24,135 nucleotides of DNA from Dehalococcoidales bacterium (GCA_018399795.1 JAGYOC010000092.1:1-24135), one strand, 5' to 3'; shown: positions 13,542-21,458, counted from the first letter of the stretch. Notes: a model not told the origin generated them from the letters alone. A program made the numbers and translations.

Positions 13542-14653
13542 ATCAATGCCTTTTCTTCAACACGGTATCGGTCCATATAGCACTTCCTCTCCCGCTCAAT
13601 CCAGGAGATATAATCCTCAAGCTCCGCTTTTTCCAATCCCAGTCCCCTCAGTACAGGGGTTACACCTGCTACAGTGCGGTAGCCCTCAGAAACATCGAGG
13701 GTGCTCTCAGCGACACCTACCATCTCCGACCTGGGCAGAATCAGGGATGTCACCACATTGGCTCCAGCATCGAGCTTACCCCTGAGCCCATGGATACCGT
13801 ACACATCCAGAGATGCCGGAATAAGCCGGTCAGGGAACATCAGGCGTAAAACGGCCATTATCCTAAGTTCACGAGACCTGGCGGGAGCAGGGAAACCATA
13901 CATGGGGGTGCCTTCCTGGGGAACAAAGTTCATCACCCTTATCTGATGAGCCCCCATATTCTTCATCACCTCTATCGAATCAACGACATCATCCAGGGAC
14001 TCACCCACCCCGCTCAGTATCCCCTCTTCAATTAACAGCCCCAACCGGGCTGCCTTGTATTTTACCCTGAGCCTGTCATGGTAGCCTTGCTTCAGGCGAA
14101 GCTGATGAAAAAGCTTTTCGTTATGGGTCTCCTGGTAACAGGCATACCATTCCGCCCCGGTTTCAAACAACTTCTCCAGAACCCTGTCGGGAACCGCTCC
14201 GGGAGAAATCATTATCGGTAAGGGAATTTGCCTCTTGATCTCCTTTATCAAATCCAGCAGCGAGTCAAAACCACCATCTCCACGATAATAGAAGGGATCT
14301 TCACCCATAGTTAAATCAAGCAGGTGCACCCCAGATTCCATCATCTCAAGAGCAGTCTCAATAACCTGACTATCCGTCTTGCGGTAACGCGGACACAAGC
14401 GGTTGGATATACGGTATTTACAGAAGGCGCAATCGTTTCGACACCAAGTGGAGAAATAGAGAAAGCCATAAATGAAAATTTTGTTGGCAAAATAACGCTC
14501 TCTCACCTCACGGGCAGCAGCATATAGCTTTGCTACTTCCTCCGGCTCGTCAAGCTCGAGCAGGTGCAGAATATCATCCCGCTCTAGAGCTGCCCCATAG
14601 AGAGCCCTATCCAGTATTTCCTCTGTTTTAATGCTATCCTTATTTACCGCCAC
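13538..14653 (-). CDS. pylB: PylB, methylornithine synthase (radical SAM)
   Basis: PylB rearranges L-lysine into (3R)-3-methyl-D-ornithine, the first step to pyrrolysine, using a [4Fe-4S] cluster and SAM; the enzyme is oxygen-sensitive. In this 371-residue protein the cluster motif CRNDCAFC lies at 71-78 (C-x3-C-x2-C), preceded by LYFSTW. LLDLTMGEDPFYY, PIMISPGAVPD, CYQETH, FVPQEGTPM and PDRLIPASLD match the family. The start is a GTG at 14651-14653, without a strong ribosome-binding site, 19 nt after the corrinoid gene. Its TGA overlaps the pylC ATG. Confidence 0.93.
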   Translation of the reverse strand: MAVNKDSIKTEEILDRALYGAALERDDILHLLELDEPEEVAKLYAAAREVRERYFANKIFIYGFLYFSTWCRNDCAFCKYRISNRLCPRYRKTDSQVIETALEMMESGVHLLDLTMGEDPFYYRGDGGFDSLLDLIKEIKRQIPLPIMISPGAVPDRVLEKLFETGAEWYACYQETHNEKLFHQLRLKQGYHDRLRVKYKAARLGLLIEEGILSGVGESLDDVVDSIEVMKNMGAHQIRVMNFVPQEGTPMYGFPAPARSRELRIMAVLRLMFPDRLIPASLDVYGIHGLRGKLDAGANVVTSLILPRSEMVGVAESTLDVSEGYRTVAGVTPVLRGLGLEKAELEDYISWIERERKCYMDRYRVEEKALI

Positions 14654-14672
14654 TCTTAATACTGCCAGCCTA

Positions 14673-15320
14673 TCATGCTAAACCGGTTAATTTCTTTATC
14701 TTGTTAAGCCCATCAACGGCACTTTCCGCATAGGCATCGGCACCAATTCTCTTGGCCCACGGCTCGTTGCAGGGGGCGCCACCGACAATGGTCTTAACCT
14801 TATCACGGATACCGGCTTCCTTCAATTCTTCCTCGAGTACTCTCTGATTCTGCATGGTTGTGGTGAGAAGAGCACTGCTGCCAACAACATCAGCGCCCAC
14901 CTCCTTGGCCTTGCTGACAAAATCGGCAATAGCTACGTCCCTGCCCAGATCGTAGACCTCAAAACCGTTGGCGAGCAAGAAGGATACTACCATTGATTTG
15001 CCTATATCGTGGACATCACCTTCCACAGTCCCGATGACCACTTTCTTGGCTGCCTTCACTTCCGCTGCGGGCAAGGCATCCATACAAATCCCTGTTGCCG
15101 CTTTCATCGCCTCAGCCGCCAGCATCAACTCGGGGAGGAACAATTTACCCCGGTCAAAAAGATCACCAACCTCGGTAATCCCGGGGACAAAACCGTCGGT
15201 AATGATCGCATTGGGGTTCAACCCCGCATCAAGTGCCTTGTGCGCGACTTCTGCTGCCTTGTCGCTGTCGTAGTCAATGATTGCCTGTTTTGCCTCGGCC
15301 AGTATTGCCTCGTTTCCCAT
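14673..15320 (-). CDS. mtbC: Methylamine corrinoid protein, MtbC-like
   Basis: This 215-residue protein has the two-part fold of small corrinoid methyl carriers: an N-terminal helical cap (about 1-90, with DRGKLFLPELMLAAEAM) and a B12-binding Rossmann domain (about 91-213). The cobalt-binding histidine is in DVHDIGK (His104). Further B12 signatures are YDLGRDV, VVGSSALLTTTM and IVGGAPCN. The carrier takes a methyl group from MtbB and hands it to the MtgA-like enzyme. Its place between pylSc and pylB, with mtbB in the same cluster, makes it the likely MtbB partner; MtmC/MttC-type naming is not excluded by sequence alone. The ATG follows AGGAGAG with 7 nt between. It ends in TGA. Confidence 0.88.
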   Translation of the reverse strand: MGNEAILAEAKQAIIDYDSDKAAEVAHKALDAGLNPNAIITDGFVPGITEVGDLFDRGKLFLPELMLAAEAMKAATGICMDALPAAEVKAAKKVVIGTVEGDVHDIGKSMVVSFLLANGFEVYDLGRDVAIADFVSKAKEVGADVVGSSALLTTTMQNQRVLEEELKEAGIRDKVKTIVGGAPCNEPWAKRIGADAYAESAVDGLNKIKKLTGLA

Positions 15321-15464
15321 AATTTCACTCTCCTTATATTTTTGATTTTTACCTTCTCAAGCCGATGCTCTCCGCCAGCGCTGGTCAGGCCAGCCATAAT
15401 ACATTTTGCCGGAGGAGAGTATCCGTTCTCATATCATACAGTCTGACCTCCCATGTTTTTTTGC

Positions 15465-16301
15465 TCAAATATTGAGCCTGACTCCATCAAGATACATCAG
15501 GCCCCGTCCCACCCTCTGAATATTCTGAAATCCATTTTTTATCATTGCCAGCCTCTCCAGCCCAAAACCCAACCCCACCCAGGGATCAAATATGCCCCAT
15601 GCTCCATCCAGCGGATGCGGCCCCATAGCCGCCGAACACAGCTCGGTACCATCACCAGCAGTGATATCAACCGTCTCGCCATATACCTCACTTGGCTCCG
15701 ATACAACATTGTAGTCGCTTATCCCAGCCGCACCCATAACAGTTGCAGCCAGTTCACGTAATCGCTGGGGCCTGCTCTCCATCGGTAAACCCAGCTCAAC
15801 AAGGTTCAGCATGGTAAATTCATTGAGGTGGTGATTGCCTCTGGTATCCTTACGAAAGCACGGGCCGATTTCGAAAATGCGTATCGGCTTTTCCCAGAGA
15901 CGAACCAGCCTCGTCCAGAGATGATACAAACTGGGCGCAAGCATGGGACGGAGACACTTATTCCTGCCGACCCAGAAGACCTGTTCTGTCAGGTGGCTTT
16001 CCGCCGAAATAGACATCTTCTCCAGAAAATCCCTGGTTATTATTATCGGAGTAACTACCTGCACAAAACCCTCGCCAAGGAGACTATCGGCAAGGGCTCG
16101 GTCCAGGCGTTCTATCATAGGAGGGAGAGGCTGATCACGCAACTGCTGCAGGCGCTTCTTTTCCTCCTCAACCAGCCGTTTCTCTACCGCCCTGAAACTC
16201 GCATCCCGCTCCTCGACATCACGGAATACTTTGCCATTAAGATCAGTAGCACCCAATTCTCGCAAGCGCTGCTTCTGGGTTTCTGTGACTGAAACTGACA
16301 T
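15465..16301 (-). CDS. pylSc: PylSc, catalytic part of split pyrrolysyl-tRNA synthetase
   Basis: This is the class II synthetase core that activates pyrrolysine and charges tRNA-Pyl. The 278-residue product shows RALADSLLGEGFVQVVTPII (about 68-87), LRPMLAPSLYHLW, motif 2 around RIFEIGPCFRK (141-151) with HLNEFTMLNLVELG (158-171), and motif 3 GLGFGLER (243-250). Asn166 in MLN and Tyr207 in VYGET correspond to residues that line the pyrrolysine pocket in archaeal PylS. I chose the ATG at 16301; an upstream in-frame Met would add 18 hydrophobic residues not seen in the family. The N-terminal tRNA-binding domain is encoded separately by pylSn, as usual in bacteria. It lies 152 nt past prmC and ends in TGA. 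Confidence 0.94.
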   Translation of the reverse strand: MSVSVTETQKQRLRELGATDLNGKVFRDVEERDASFRAVEKRLVEEEKKRLQQLRDQPLPPMIERLDRALADSLLGEGFVQVVTPIIITRDFLEKMSISAESHLTEQVFWVGRNKCLRPMLAPSLYHLWTRLVRLWEKPIRIFEIGPCFRKDTRGNHHLNEFTMLNLVELGLPMESRPQRLRELAATVMGAAGISDYNVVSEPSEVYGETVDITAGDGTELCSAAMGPHPLDGAWGIFDPWVGLGFGLERLAMIKNGFQNIQRVGRGLMYLDGVRLNI

Positions 16302-16322
16302 AACACCAAAAATACAATAAAA

Positions 16323-16363
16323 ATAATAACACAGGCTAGCCAGAAATACCAGCATCTGCTAGC
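16323..16363 (-). promoter_or_regulatory. Candidate pylSc promoter with repeated GCTAGC palindrome
   Basis: On the minus strand TG-T-TATTAT (-10 at 16328-16323) is an extended -10 with no good -35. Just upstream, GCTAGC occurs twice (16335-16340 and 16358-16363), 23 bp apart, where a regulator of the pyl cluster could bind. The two copies could also pair as RNA. This is weak evidence without experiment. Confidence 0.35.
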
Positions 16364-16453
16364 TATCACGGTGGACTGAGAAAAGATAAGTGGTTAAAAG
16401 ATCCTCCAAGGGAATTCTAGCACAGCGCCATGATTCCGTGTCAAGGTGAACTG

Positions 16454-17305
16454 CTATCCAGCGCGCAATGCCAGGGATAGCGCCAGCAGCCGGTCAATAC
16501 CTGCCAGGTCAGTTACAACCTCTAAAGTGGCAGAGGGGAAAAGCCCCTCCAGCGTTTCAGCAACCATCTTTGCCTGTCCCCTCCCTACCTCAAGAAGCAA
16601 AGAACCGCCGACCTCTATATAATTCTCCACAACGGAGCACAAACGGTTTATCTTTTCCAGGCCACACCGGCCGCCGTCCAGCGCGACCAGTGGCTCGAAA
16701 TCCGCCAGGCCCAGCCTGACAACCTCCTGTAAGGGGATATAGGGAAGGTTTGCCACGATAATGTCGAAAGAGCCCCTTAAGGGCTCGAGCATATCACCTG
16801 CCAGAAGACGTACCCTGCCCAGGACTCCGTGGTGCTCGCAGTTGAGCCTTGCCACCCTGAGCGCGGGCAACGATATATCGGTAGCATATACCCCAGCTCC
16901 ATCCAAATTCAATGCCAGGGTGATGGCAATGGCGCCGCTACCGGTGCCTATTTCAACTACCTTCTCAACCGGGCGGCTCTTCGCTATCTGTAGAGCCTTC
17001 TCCACCAAAAACTCGCTTTCCGGGCGTGGTACGAGTACACTGTCATCAACGTAAAAGCTAAGGCCGTAGAATTCACGGCTACCCCTGATGTAGGCAGTCG
17101 GTTCACCGCTTATACGCCGCTCAACCATTCGCCAGAAGGTGCCCTCTTCGGATGAAGTCAGACCACGGCCGCTTTCCCGGTAAAGCTGGACGCGGTCTAT
17201 TCCCAGGGTGTGCCGCAAAAGCAGCTCCGACTCCAAGCGGGCATCATCGACCTGACTCCTATCCAAAACCTTTGTGGCACTTTCGATAGCTTCAGTAACG
17301 TTCAT
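16454..17305 (-). CDS. prmC: PrmC, release factor glutamine methyltransferase
   Basis: PrmC (HemK) methylates the glutamine of the GGQ motif of release factors RF1 and RF2, using SAM, and so speeds peptide release. The 283-residue product has the helical N-terminal domain, the linker [17 protein letters not shown] (66-82) with LVPRPESE, the SAM motif [12 protein letters not shown] (117-128) and the substrate motif NLPY (186-189), where NPPY is usual. The ATG overlaps the prfA stop (ATGA), so RF1 and its modifying enzyme are coupled. The stop is TAG, and the frame then runs 17 codons to TAA. Confidence 0.9.
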   Translation of the reverse strand: MNVTEAIESATKVLDRSQVDDARLESELLLRHTLGIDRVQLYRESGRGLTSSEEGTFWRMVERRISGEPTAYIRGSREFYGLSFYVDDSVLVPRPESEFLVEKALQIAKSRPVEKVVEIGTGSGAIAITLALNLDGAGVYATDISLPALRVARLNCEHHGVLGRVRLLAGDMLEPLRGSFDIIVANLPYIPLQEVVRLGLADFEPLVALDGGRCGLEKINRLCSVVENYIEVGGSLLLEVGRGQAKMVAETLEGLFPSATLEVVTDLAGIDRLLALSLALRAG

Positions 17306-18372
17306 AGCCCCTGTTTCTCCAACCTTCTTGCCTGATCATCGGCAATAAGGCTATCGATTATTTTGTCCAGATCCCCCTCCATAATCCGTGGAAGGTTGCG
17401 CAGAGTCAAGCCAATACGGTGGTCAGATACACGGTCCTGGGAAAAGTTATATGTGCGTATCTTTTCCGCCCGCCCTCCAGTGCCCACTTGAGACCGCCGC
17501 TGTTCGGTGATTTCCTCTTCCTGTTTCTGCTGTTCCATATCAAGCAGGCGGGCACGGAGCACAGCCATCGCCCTGTTCCTGTTTTGAAGCTGGGACCGCT
17601 CGTCCTGACAAATGGTTACGATACCCGTGGGCTGATGGGTAATACGAACGGCAGTAGCCACCTTATTCACGTTCTGACCGCCGGCACCTCCACTCCGGTA
17701 GAAATCTACCTTGATATCATTCGGGTTGATAGAAACCTCAACCTCAGTCGCCTCAGGCAGGACTGCCACAGTAACCGTGGAGGTATGTATCCTCCCCACC
17801 GATTCGGTAGTAGGTACCCGCTGTACGCGGTGTACACCCCTTTCATACTTTAGCCGGCTGAAAGCTCCGATGCCCTTGACCTCGAATATTATCTCCTTGA
17901 AGCCTCCCTGTTCACTTTCGTTGCTGTCTATAATATCTATTGTCCAGCCCTTGGACTGAGCATAGCGGCTGTACATTCGAAAAAGCTCGGCGACAAAAAG
18001 GGCCGCCTCATCACCACCGGTGCCCGCCCGGATTTCCATAATAACATCCCTTTTGTCGTTGGCATCACACGGCAGGAGGAGTACCTTCATTTCAGCAAGG
18101 AGTCTCTCCAGATTCGCTTCCAGGTCATCAATCTCCTTTTTGACCATCCCGGCCATTTCCTCTTCCAGATCCTCTTCAAGCATTGACCTAGTCTCTTCCA
18201 GCGTTCGTGATTTCGACTTGTACTCCCTGTACTTGGCTACCGTTTCTTCAAAACCGGCCCTCTCCTGAGCCAGTTCCTGTAACTGCTTAACGTCAGAGGC
18301 CACCTCCGGAGTGGCCATCCGCTCGGTCAACTCCTGATAGCGCCTTTCTATTTGCTCCAAACGCTCAATCAT
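17302..18372 (-). CDS. prfA: Peptide chain release factor 1 (reads UAG and UAA)
   Basis: This 356-residue protein has the usual RF1 length. It shows a long coiled-coil N-terminal domain (about 1-105), [13 protein letters not shown] (114-126), the stop-codon-reading tripeptide PTT (187-189, RF1 type PxT rather than the SPF of RF2), [14 protein letters not shown] and the catalytic GGQ (231-233) within [12 protein letters not shown]. The motifs for UAG recognition look intact, so RF1 should compete with tRNA-Pyl at every UAG. The ATG lies downstream of a clear extended -10 promoter. The stop TGA overlaps the prmC start. Confidence 0.95.
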   Translation of the reverse strand: MIERLEQIERRYQELTERMATPEVASDVKQLQELAQERAGFEETVAKYREYKSKSRTLEETRSMLEEDLEEEMAGMVKKEIDDLEANLERLLAEMKVLLLPCDANDKRDVIMEIRAGTGGDEAALFVAELFRMYSRYAQSKGWTIDIIDSNESEQGGFKEIIFEVKGIGAFSRLKYERGVHRVQRVPTTESVGRIHTSTVTVAVLPEATEVEVSINPNDIKVDFYRSGGAGGQNVNKVATAVRITHQPTGIVTICQDERSQLQNRNRAMAVLRARLLDMEQQKQEEEITEQRRSQVGTGGRAEKIRTYNFSQDRVSDHRIGLTLRNLPRIMEGDLDKIIDSLIADDQARRLEKQGL

Positions 18373-18392
18373 GGTTCCAACTACCTCATAGC

Positions 18393-18401
18393 ATTATAGC
18401 A
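18393..18401 (-). promoter_or_regulatory. Extended -10 promoter of prfA-prmC
   Basis: On the minus strand TG-C-TATAAT (-10 at 18398-18393) is a consensus extended -10. The -35 (TTAAGG at 18 bp) is weak. Transcription would start near 18386, a short distance before the prfA ATG. Confidence 0.6.
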
Positions 18402-18444
18402 TAGCCCGAATCCGTCCCTTAAGCCGGAACCAAAGCAGCCCAAA

Positions 18445-18473
18445 TTGACGGTTACAGCCTGCTGTTGTATGAT
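18445..18473 (+). promoter_or_regulatory. Sigma70-type promoter of pabB-pabA-pabC
   Basis: TTGACG (18445-18450), a 17-bp spacer and TATGAT (18468-18473) give a near-consensus promoter. Transcription would begin near 18480. A TTG that could open a longer pabB frame lies inside the -10 region and so cannot be translated from this promoter. Confidence 0.72.
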
Positions 18474-18492
18474 GCACTCAACCGGAGGAAAT

Positions 18493-18537
18493 ATGAATCT
18501 GCCGGCGCAATCCCGTTCGCTTTTTTTGGTTTCATGA
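18493..18537 (+). CDS. Fourteen-codon leader ORF coupled to pabB
   Basis: GGAGG (18484-18488) precedes an ATG at 18493, which opens a 14-codon frame (MNLPAQSRSLFLVS). Its TGA overlaps the pabB ATG as ATGA (18534-18537). pabB has no good ribosome-binding site of its own at that ATG, so ribosomes finishing the leader may restart on pabB. The leader has no Trp codon, so a trp-type attenuator is unlikely. It does contain a run of Ser-Leu-Phe-Leu-Val codons. It is too short for homology to help. Confidence 0.5.
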   Translation: MNLPAQSRSLFLVS

Positions 18538-19964
18538 GCAAACCCTCGCGATATCCGCTGATAGAGGAAATCAACCTGAATTCGTCGATGCTCGATGCCT
18601 TTGAAGTCTTCCAAGAAGATGAATTCTGTTTCTTTTTAGATAGCGGAATGGACCCGCACAAGCTGGGCCGCTACTCCTTCATCGGCTCAAATCCATTTCT
18701 GATAATTAAAAGCCACGGCACCGATATCACCATCACTCAAGGGAAAGAGAAGAGCAGGCTTACCGACAACCCTTTTGACACCCTCAACCGCCTGCTCGAC
18801 ATCTACCGGATAGAGCAGCGTTCATCCCCCATTCCTCTGGTTGGCGGTGCCGTGGGATACTTCAGCTATGACCTCTGCCACTTCATAGAGAGATTGCCCC
18901 GAACCGCTGTGGACGACCTCAAGCTGCCGGAATGTTACTTCGGTTTCTATGACCTGATACTCGCATGTGACAACCTGCAGGGCAGGGCCTACATCGTATC
19001 CACCGGTTTTCCCGAACTCCAGGAGGAGGCAAGGATAAACAGAGCCTATTCCCGCCTCCGGGAAATGAAAGAAAGGCTCATCGATACACCCGAAAATGTA
19101 CCAGATAGAGATGTGGAATCGCCCTCTGCCGGCCCGGTAAAGCTCAAGGGTGGATTCACCCACACCGAATACGTCCGGGCGGTTGAGAAGGCCAGGGATT
19201 ATATCATTGCCGGGGATATCTTCGAGGTCAATCTCTCCCAGCGCTTCGAGACCGAGCTATCCATCGCTCCCTACGAACTCTACCGGCGGCTCAGGCGCAT
19301 CAACCCGGCACCATTTGCCAGCTACCTCGGATTTGAGGAATTGACCGTGGTGAGCGCTTCACCGGAGAGGTTCCTCCGCCTGAGCGGAGACCGTGCCGAA
19401 ACACGCCCCATCAAGGGGACCCGGCCCAGGGGTCAAAATGCCGAGGAGGATGAGGCCCTGTCCCGGGAACTGCTCCACGGCGCCAAGGAACGCGCGGAGA
19501 ATATTATGATTGTCGATCTGGAAAGAAATGACCTGGGCCGCGTATGCCGCTATGGCACCGTCAGGGTAACCGAGCTGGTGATACTGGAGGTTTTCCCCAC
19601 TGTATTTCACCTCACCTCTACCGTAGAAGGTAAACTCGGGGAAGGGAAAAACGGCATCGACCTCATCAAGGCTACCTTTCCGGGAGGCTCGATAACGGGA
19701 GCTCCCAAGGTGCGCTCGATGGAGATCATCGACGAGCTGGAACCGACCAGGCGCAGCGTCTATACCGGTAATATCGGCTACCTGAGCTTCAACGGTGACC
19801 TGGACCTCAACATCGTCATCCGCACCTTTCTGGTGAAAGGAAACCGGTCCTATTTCCAAGTGGGCGGGGCCGTTGTCTATGACTCCGACGCCGAGGCCGA
19901 GTATCAGGAAACTCTGGACAAGGCAAGGGCCCTGATTGATGCCCTCACCATCGGGGCAACTTGA
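18534..19964 (+). CDS. pabB: Aminodeoxychorismate synthase component I (PabB)
   Basis: This is a chorismate-binding enzyme of the TrpE/PabB family, 476 residues from the ATG at 18534. The PIKGTRPRG motif carries Lys294, the catalytic lysine typical of PabB, where anthranilate synthase TrpE has Ala (PIAGT). Other family motifs are GDIFEVNLSQRFE, NPAPFASYL, IMIVDLERNDLGRV, FPGGSITGAPK and GNIGYLSF. With PabA it makes 4-amino-4-deoxychorismate from chorismate and glutamine, leading to folate. Adjacent pabA and pabC, and the absence of other trp genes, support PabB over TrpE. It ends in TGA, 15 nt before pabA. The longer TTG start at 18465 overlaps the promoter and is rejected. Confidence 0.88.
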   Translation: MSKPSRYPLIEEINLNSSMLDAFEVFQEDEFCFFLDSGMDPHKLGRYSFIGSNPFLIIKSHGTDITITQGKEKSRLTDNPFDTLNRLLDIYRIEQRSSPIPLVGGAVGYFSYDLCHFIERLPRTAVDDLKLPECYFGFYDLILACDNLQGRAYIVSTGFPELQEEARINRAYSRLREMKERLIDTPENVPDRDVESPSAGPVKLKGGFTHTEYVRAVEKARDYIIAGDIFEVNLSQRFETELSIAPYELYRRLRRINPAPFASYLGFEELTVVSASPERFLRLSGDRAETRPIKGTRPRGQNAEEDEALSRELLHGAKERAENIMIVDLERNDLGRVCRYGTVRVTELVILEVFPTVFHLTSTVEGKLGEGKNGIDLIKATFPGGSITGAPKVRSMEIIDELEPTRRSVYTGNIGYLSFNGDLDLNIVIRTFLVKGNRSYFQVGGAVVYDSDAEAEYQETLDKARALIDALTIGAT

Positions 19965-19979
19965 GGTGATTTGACTCAT

Positions 19980-20579
19980 ATGGTGATAGTGATCGACAAC
20001 TACGATTCATTTGTCTACAACCTAGCCCAGTATCTCGGGGAACTGGGGTGGGAACCGCTGGTCTACCGTAACGACCGGGTAACCCTGGAAGAAATAGAGA
20101 ACCTGAGGCCATCGCATATTATCATCTCCCCCGGACCCGGCACCCCTCTTGATGCCGGTATATCAAACGGGGTTATCCGCCATTTCGGCGGCATCGTTCC
20201 CATCCTCGGGGTCTGCCTGGGCCACCAGTGTATCGGCTATGTCTATGGCGGCCAGTTTGCCCGTGCCCCCGTTCCTACCCACGGCAAGAGCTCTCTGGTA
20301 TATCACGACGGCAAAACGGTATACCGGGGTCTGCCCAGGCCATTCGAAGCAGGCCGCTACCATTCCCTGGTAATAGCGGAAAACACCATCCCAGAAGTGC
20401 TGGATCTTACCTCGATGACCAGCGATGGTATAGTGATGGGCCTCCGGCACAGGGAATATACCGTCGAGGGAGTGCAGTTTCACCCGGAATCGATAATGAC
20501 CGGTACCGGACACCGTATACTGAAGAACTTCCTCAGCTTCATAAGGCCCAGGTGGAGTATGGAGGAAGAGAATGGGTAA
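19980..20579 (+). CDS. pabA: Glutamine amidotransferase component PabA (TrpG family)
   Basis: This 199-residue class I glutamine amidotransferase supplies ammonia to PabB. It shows IDNYDSFVYN at the start, SPGPGTP (50-56), the nucleophile in GVCLGHQ (Cys79) and the His-Glu pair in VQFHPESI. I chose the ATG at 19980, 10 nt after GAGGTGAT; the TTG nine bases upstream sits too close to that site. The same protein type can serve anthranilate synthase, so it may be shared. Its TAA overlaps the pabC start by 8 nt. Confidence 0.9.
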   Translation: MVIVIDNYDSFVYNLAQYLGELGWEPLVYRNDRVTLEEIENLRPSHIIISPGPGTPLDAGISNGVIRHFGGIVPILGVCLGHQCIGYVYGGQFARAPVPTHGKSSLVYHDGKTVYRGLPRPFEAGRYHSLVIAENTIPEVLDLTSMTSDGIVMGLRHREYTVEGVQFHPESIMTGTGHRILKNFLSFIRPRWSMEEENG

Positions 20580-21423
20580 AGTCGTATACCTGAACGGGGA
20601 AATTATAGAGCCTGGTCGGGCAAGGGTGTCCGTTTTCGACCACGGTTTTCTCTACGGCTTCGGTCTTTTTGAGACCATGCGCGCCTATGCGGGCAGGGTA
20701 TTCCGTCTGGAGGAGCATTTAAACCGGCTTGCGAAGTCCGCTGAGCTTCTGGGATTACCCGTCTACGCAAAGGAAATGGGCAATGCGGTAAGGGATACCC
20801 TCGAGGCAAACGGGCTTCGGGAAGCCCGTGTCCGCATAACCGTCTCGGCAGGCGAGGGAAAGATACCTCCCGAACCAGGGGAAAAGCGCAAGCCCACCCT
20901 GCTGGTCACGGCGGAATACTACCAGCCCCCCGCGGAGGAAACCTACCGGAAGGGTTTTCATGCCGTTACATCCACTATCCGCCGTAACAGCCAGTCCCCC
21001 CTCTCATGTTTGAAATCAGCCAACTACCTGGAAAGCCTGCTCTCCAGAGAACAGGCCAGAAGCCGGGGGGTCCAGGAAGCGATACTGCTCAACGAAAAGG
21101 GATTCCTTGCCGAGGCGAGTATGAGCAACATCTTCCTGGTAAGCGACAATACCCTGGTAACACCCGATGATTATAGCGGGATTCTACCCGGAATTACCCG
21201 TGATACAGTGGTCGAGCTGGCGGAAGAAATGGGCATCGATGTACGCACGGAATGCGTACCGCTGGATGAGCTTCTCGGGGCAGATGAGGTCTTTTTGACC
21301 AATTCGCTGATTGAAGTAATGCCGCTTACCCGGATAGAGGAAAAAACCATCGGGGGTGGGCAGGCAGGGGATGTAACCGGACGCATAATGGCAGCATACC
21401 GAGGCCTGTTACCAAGCGGCTGA
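20572..21423 (+). CDS. pabC: Aminodeoxychorismate lyase PabC (class IV PLP enzyme)
   Basis: This 283-residue protein belongs to the fold-type IV PLP family shared by PabC, D-amino-acid and branched-chain aminotransferases. It shows FDHGFLYGFGLFETMRAY (22-39), the PLP lysine in SCLKSANYL (Lys148), EAILLNEKGFLAEASMSNIF and the GILPGITRD phosphate loop. Placement after pabB and pabA, with overlapping start and stop, points to PabC, which releases pyruvate from aminodeoxychorismate to give p-aminobenzoate. A D-amino-acid aminotransferase role cannot be excluded from sequence alone. It ends in TGA. Confidence 0.82.
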   Translation: MGKVVYLNGEIIEPGRARVSVFDHGFLYGFGLFETMRAYAGRVFRLEEHLNRLAKSAELLGLPVYAKEMGNAVRDTLEANGLREARVRITVSAGEGKIPPEPGEKRKPTLLVTAEYYQPPAEETYRKGFHAVTSTIRRNSQSPLSCLKSANYLESLLSREQARSRGVQEAILLNEKGFLAEASMSNIFLVSDNTLVTPDDYSGILPGITRDTVVELAEEMGIDVRTECVPLDELLGADEVFLTNSLIEVMPLTRIEEKTIGGGQAGDVTGRIMAAYRGLLPSG

Positions 21424-21458
21424 AGCAAATTCTGGTATTCCGGGCCGGCAACTATTCC

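Noticed and set aside
11496..16382. Shared 12-mer GTGGACTGAGAA next to pylT (11496-11507, minus) and upstream of pylSc (16371-16382, plus)
   Set aside because: Dozens of 12-base matches are expected by chance in a window this size, and the two copies are in opposite orientation to transcription.
16302..16453. T-box riboswitch before pylSc
   Set aside because: No T-box sequence (AGGGUGG-A-CCGCG type) and no specifier stem or terminator is visible in the 152-nt leader.
18465..18533. Longer pabB beginning at the TTG at 18465
   Set aside because: The TTG overlaps the -10 region of the pabB promoter and has no ribosome-binding site. The family-like sequence begins at the ATG at 18534.
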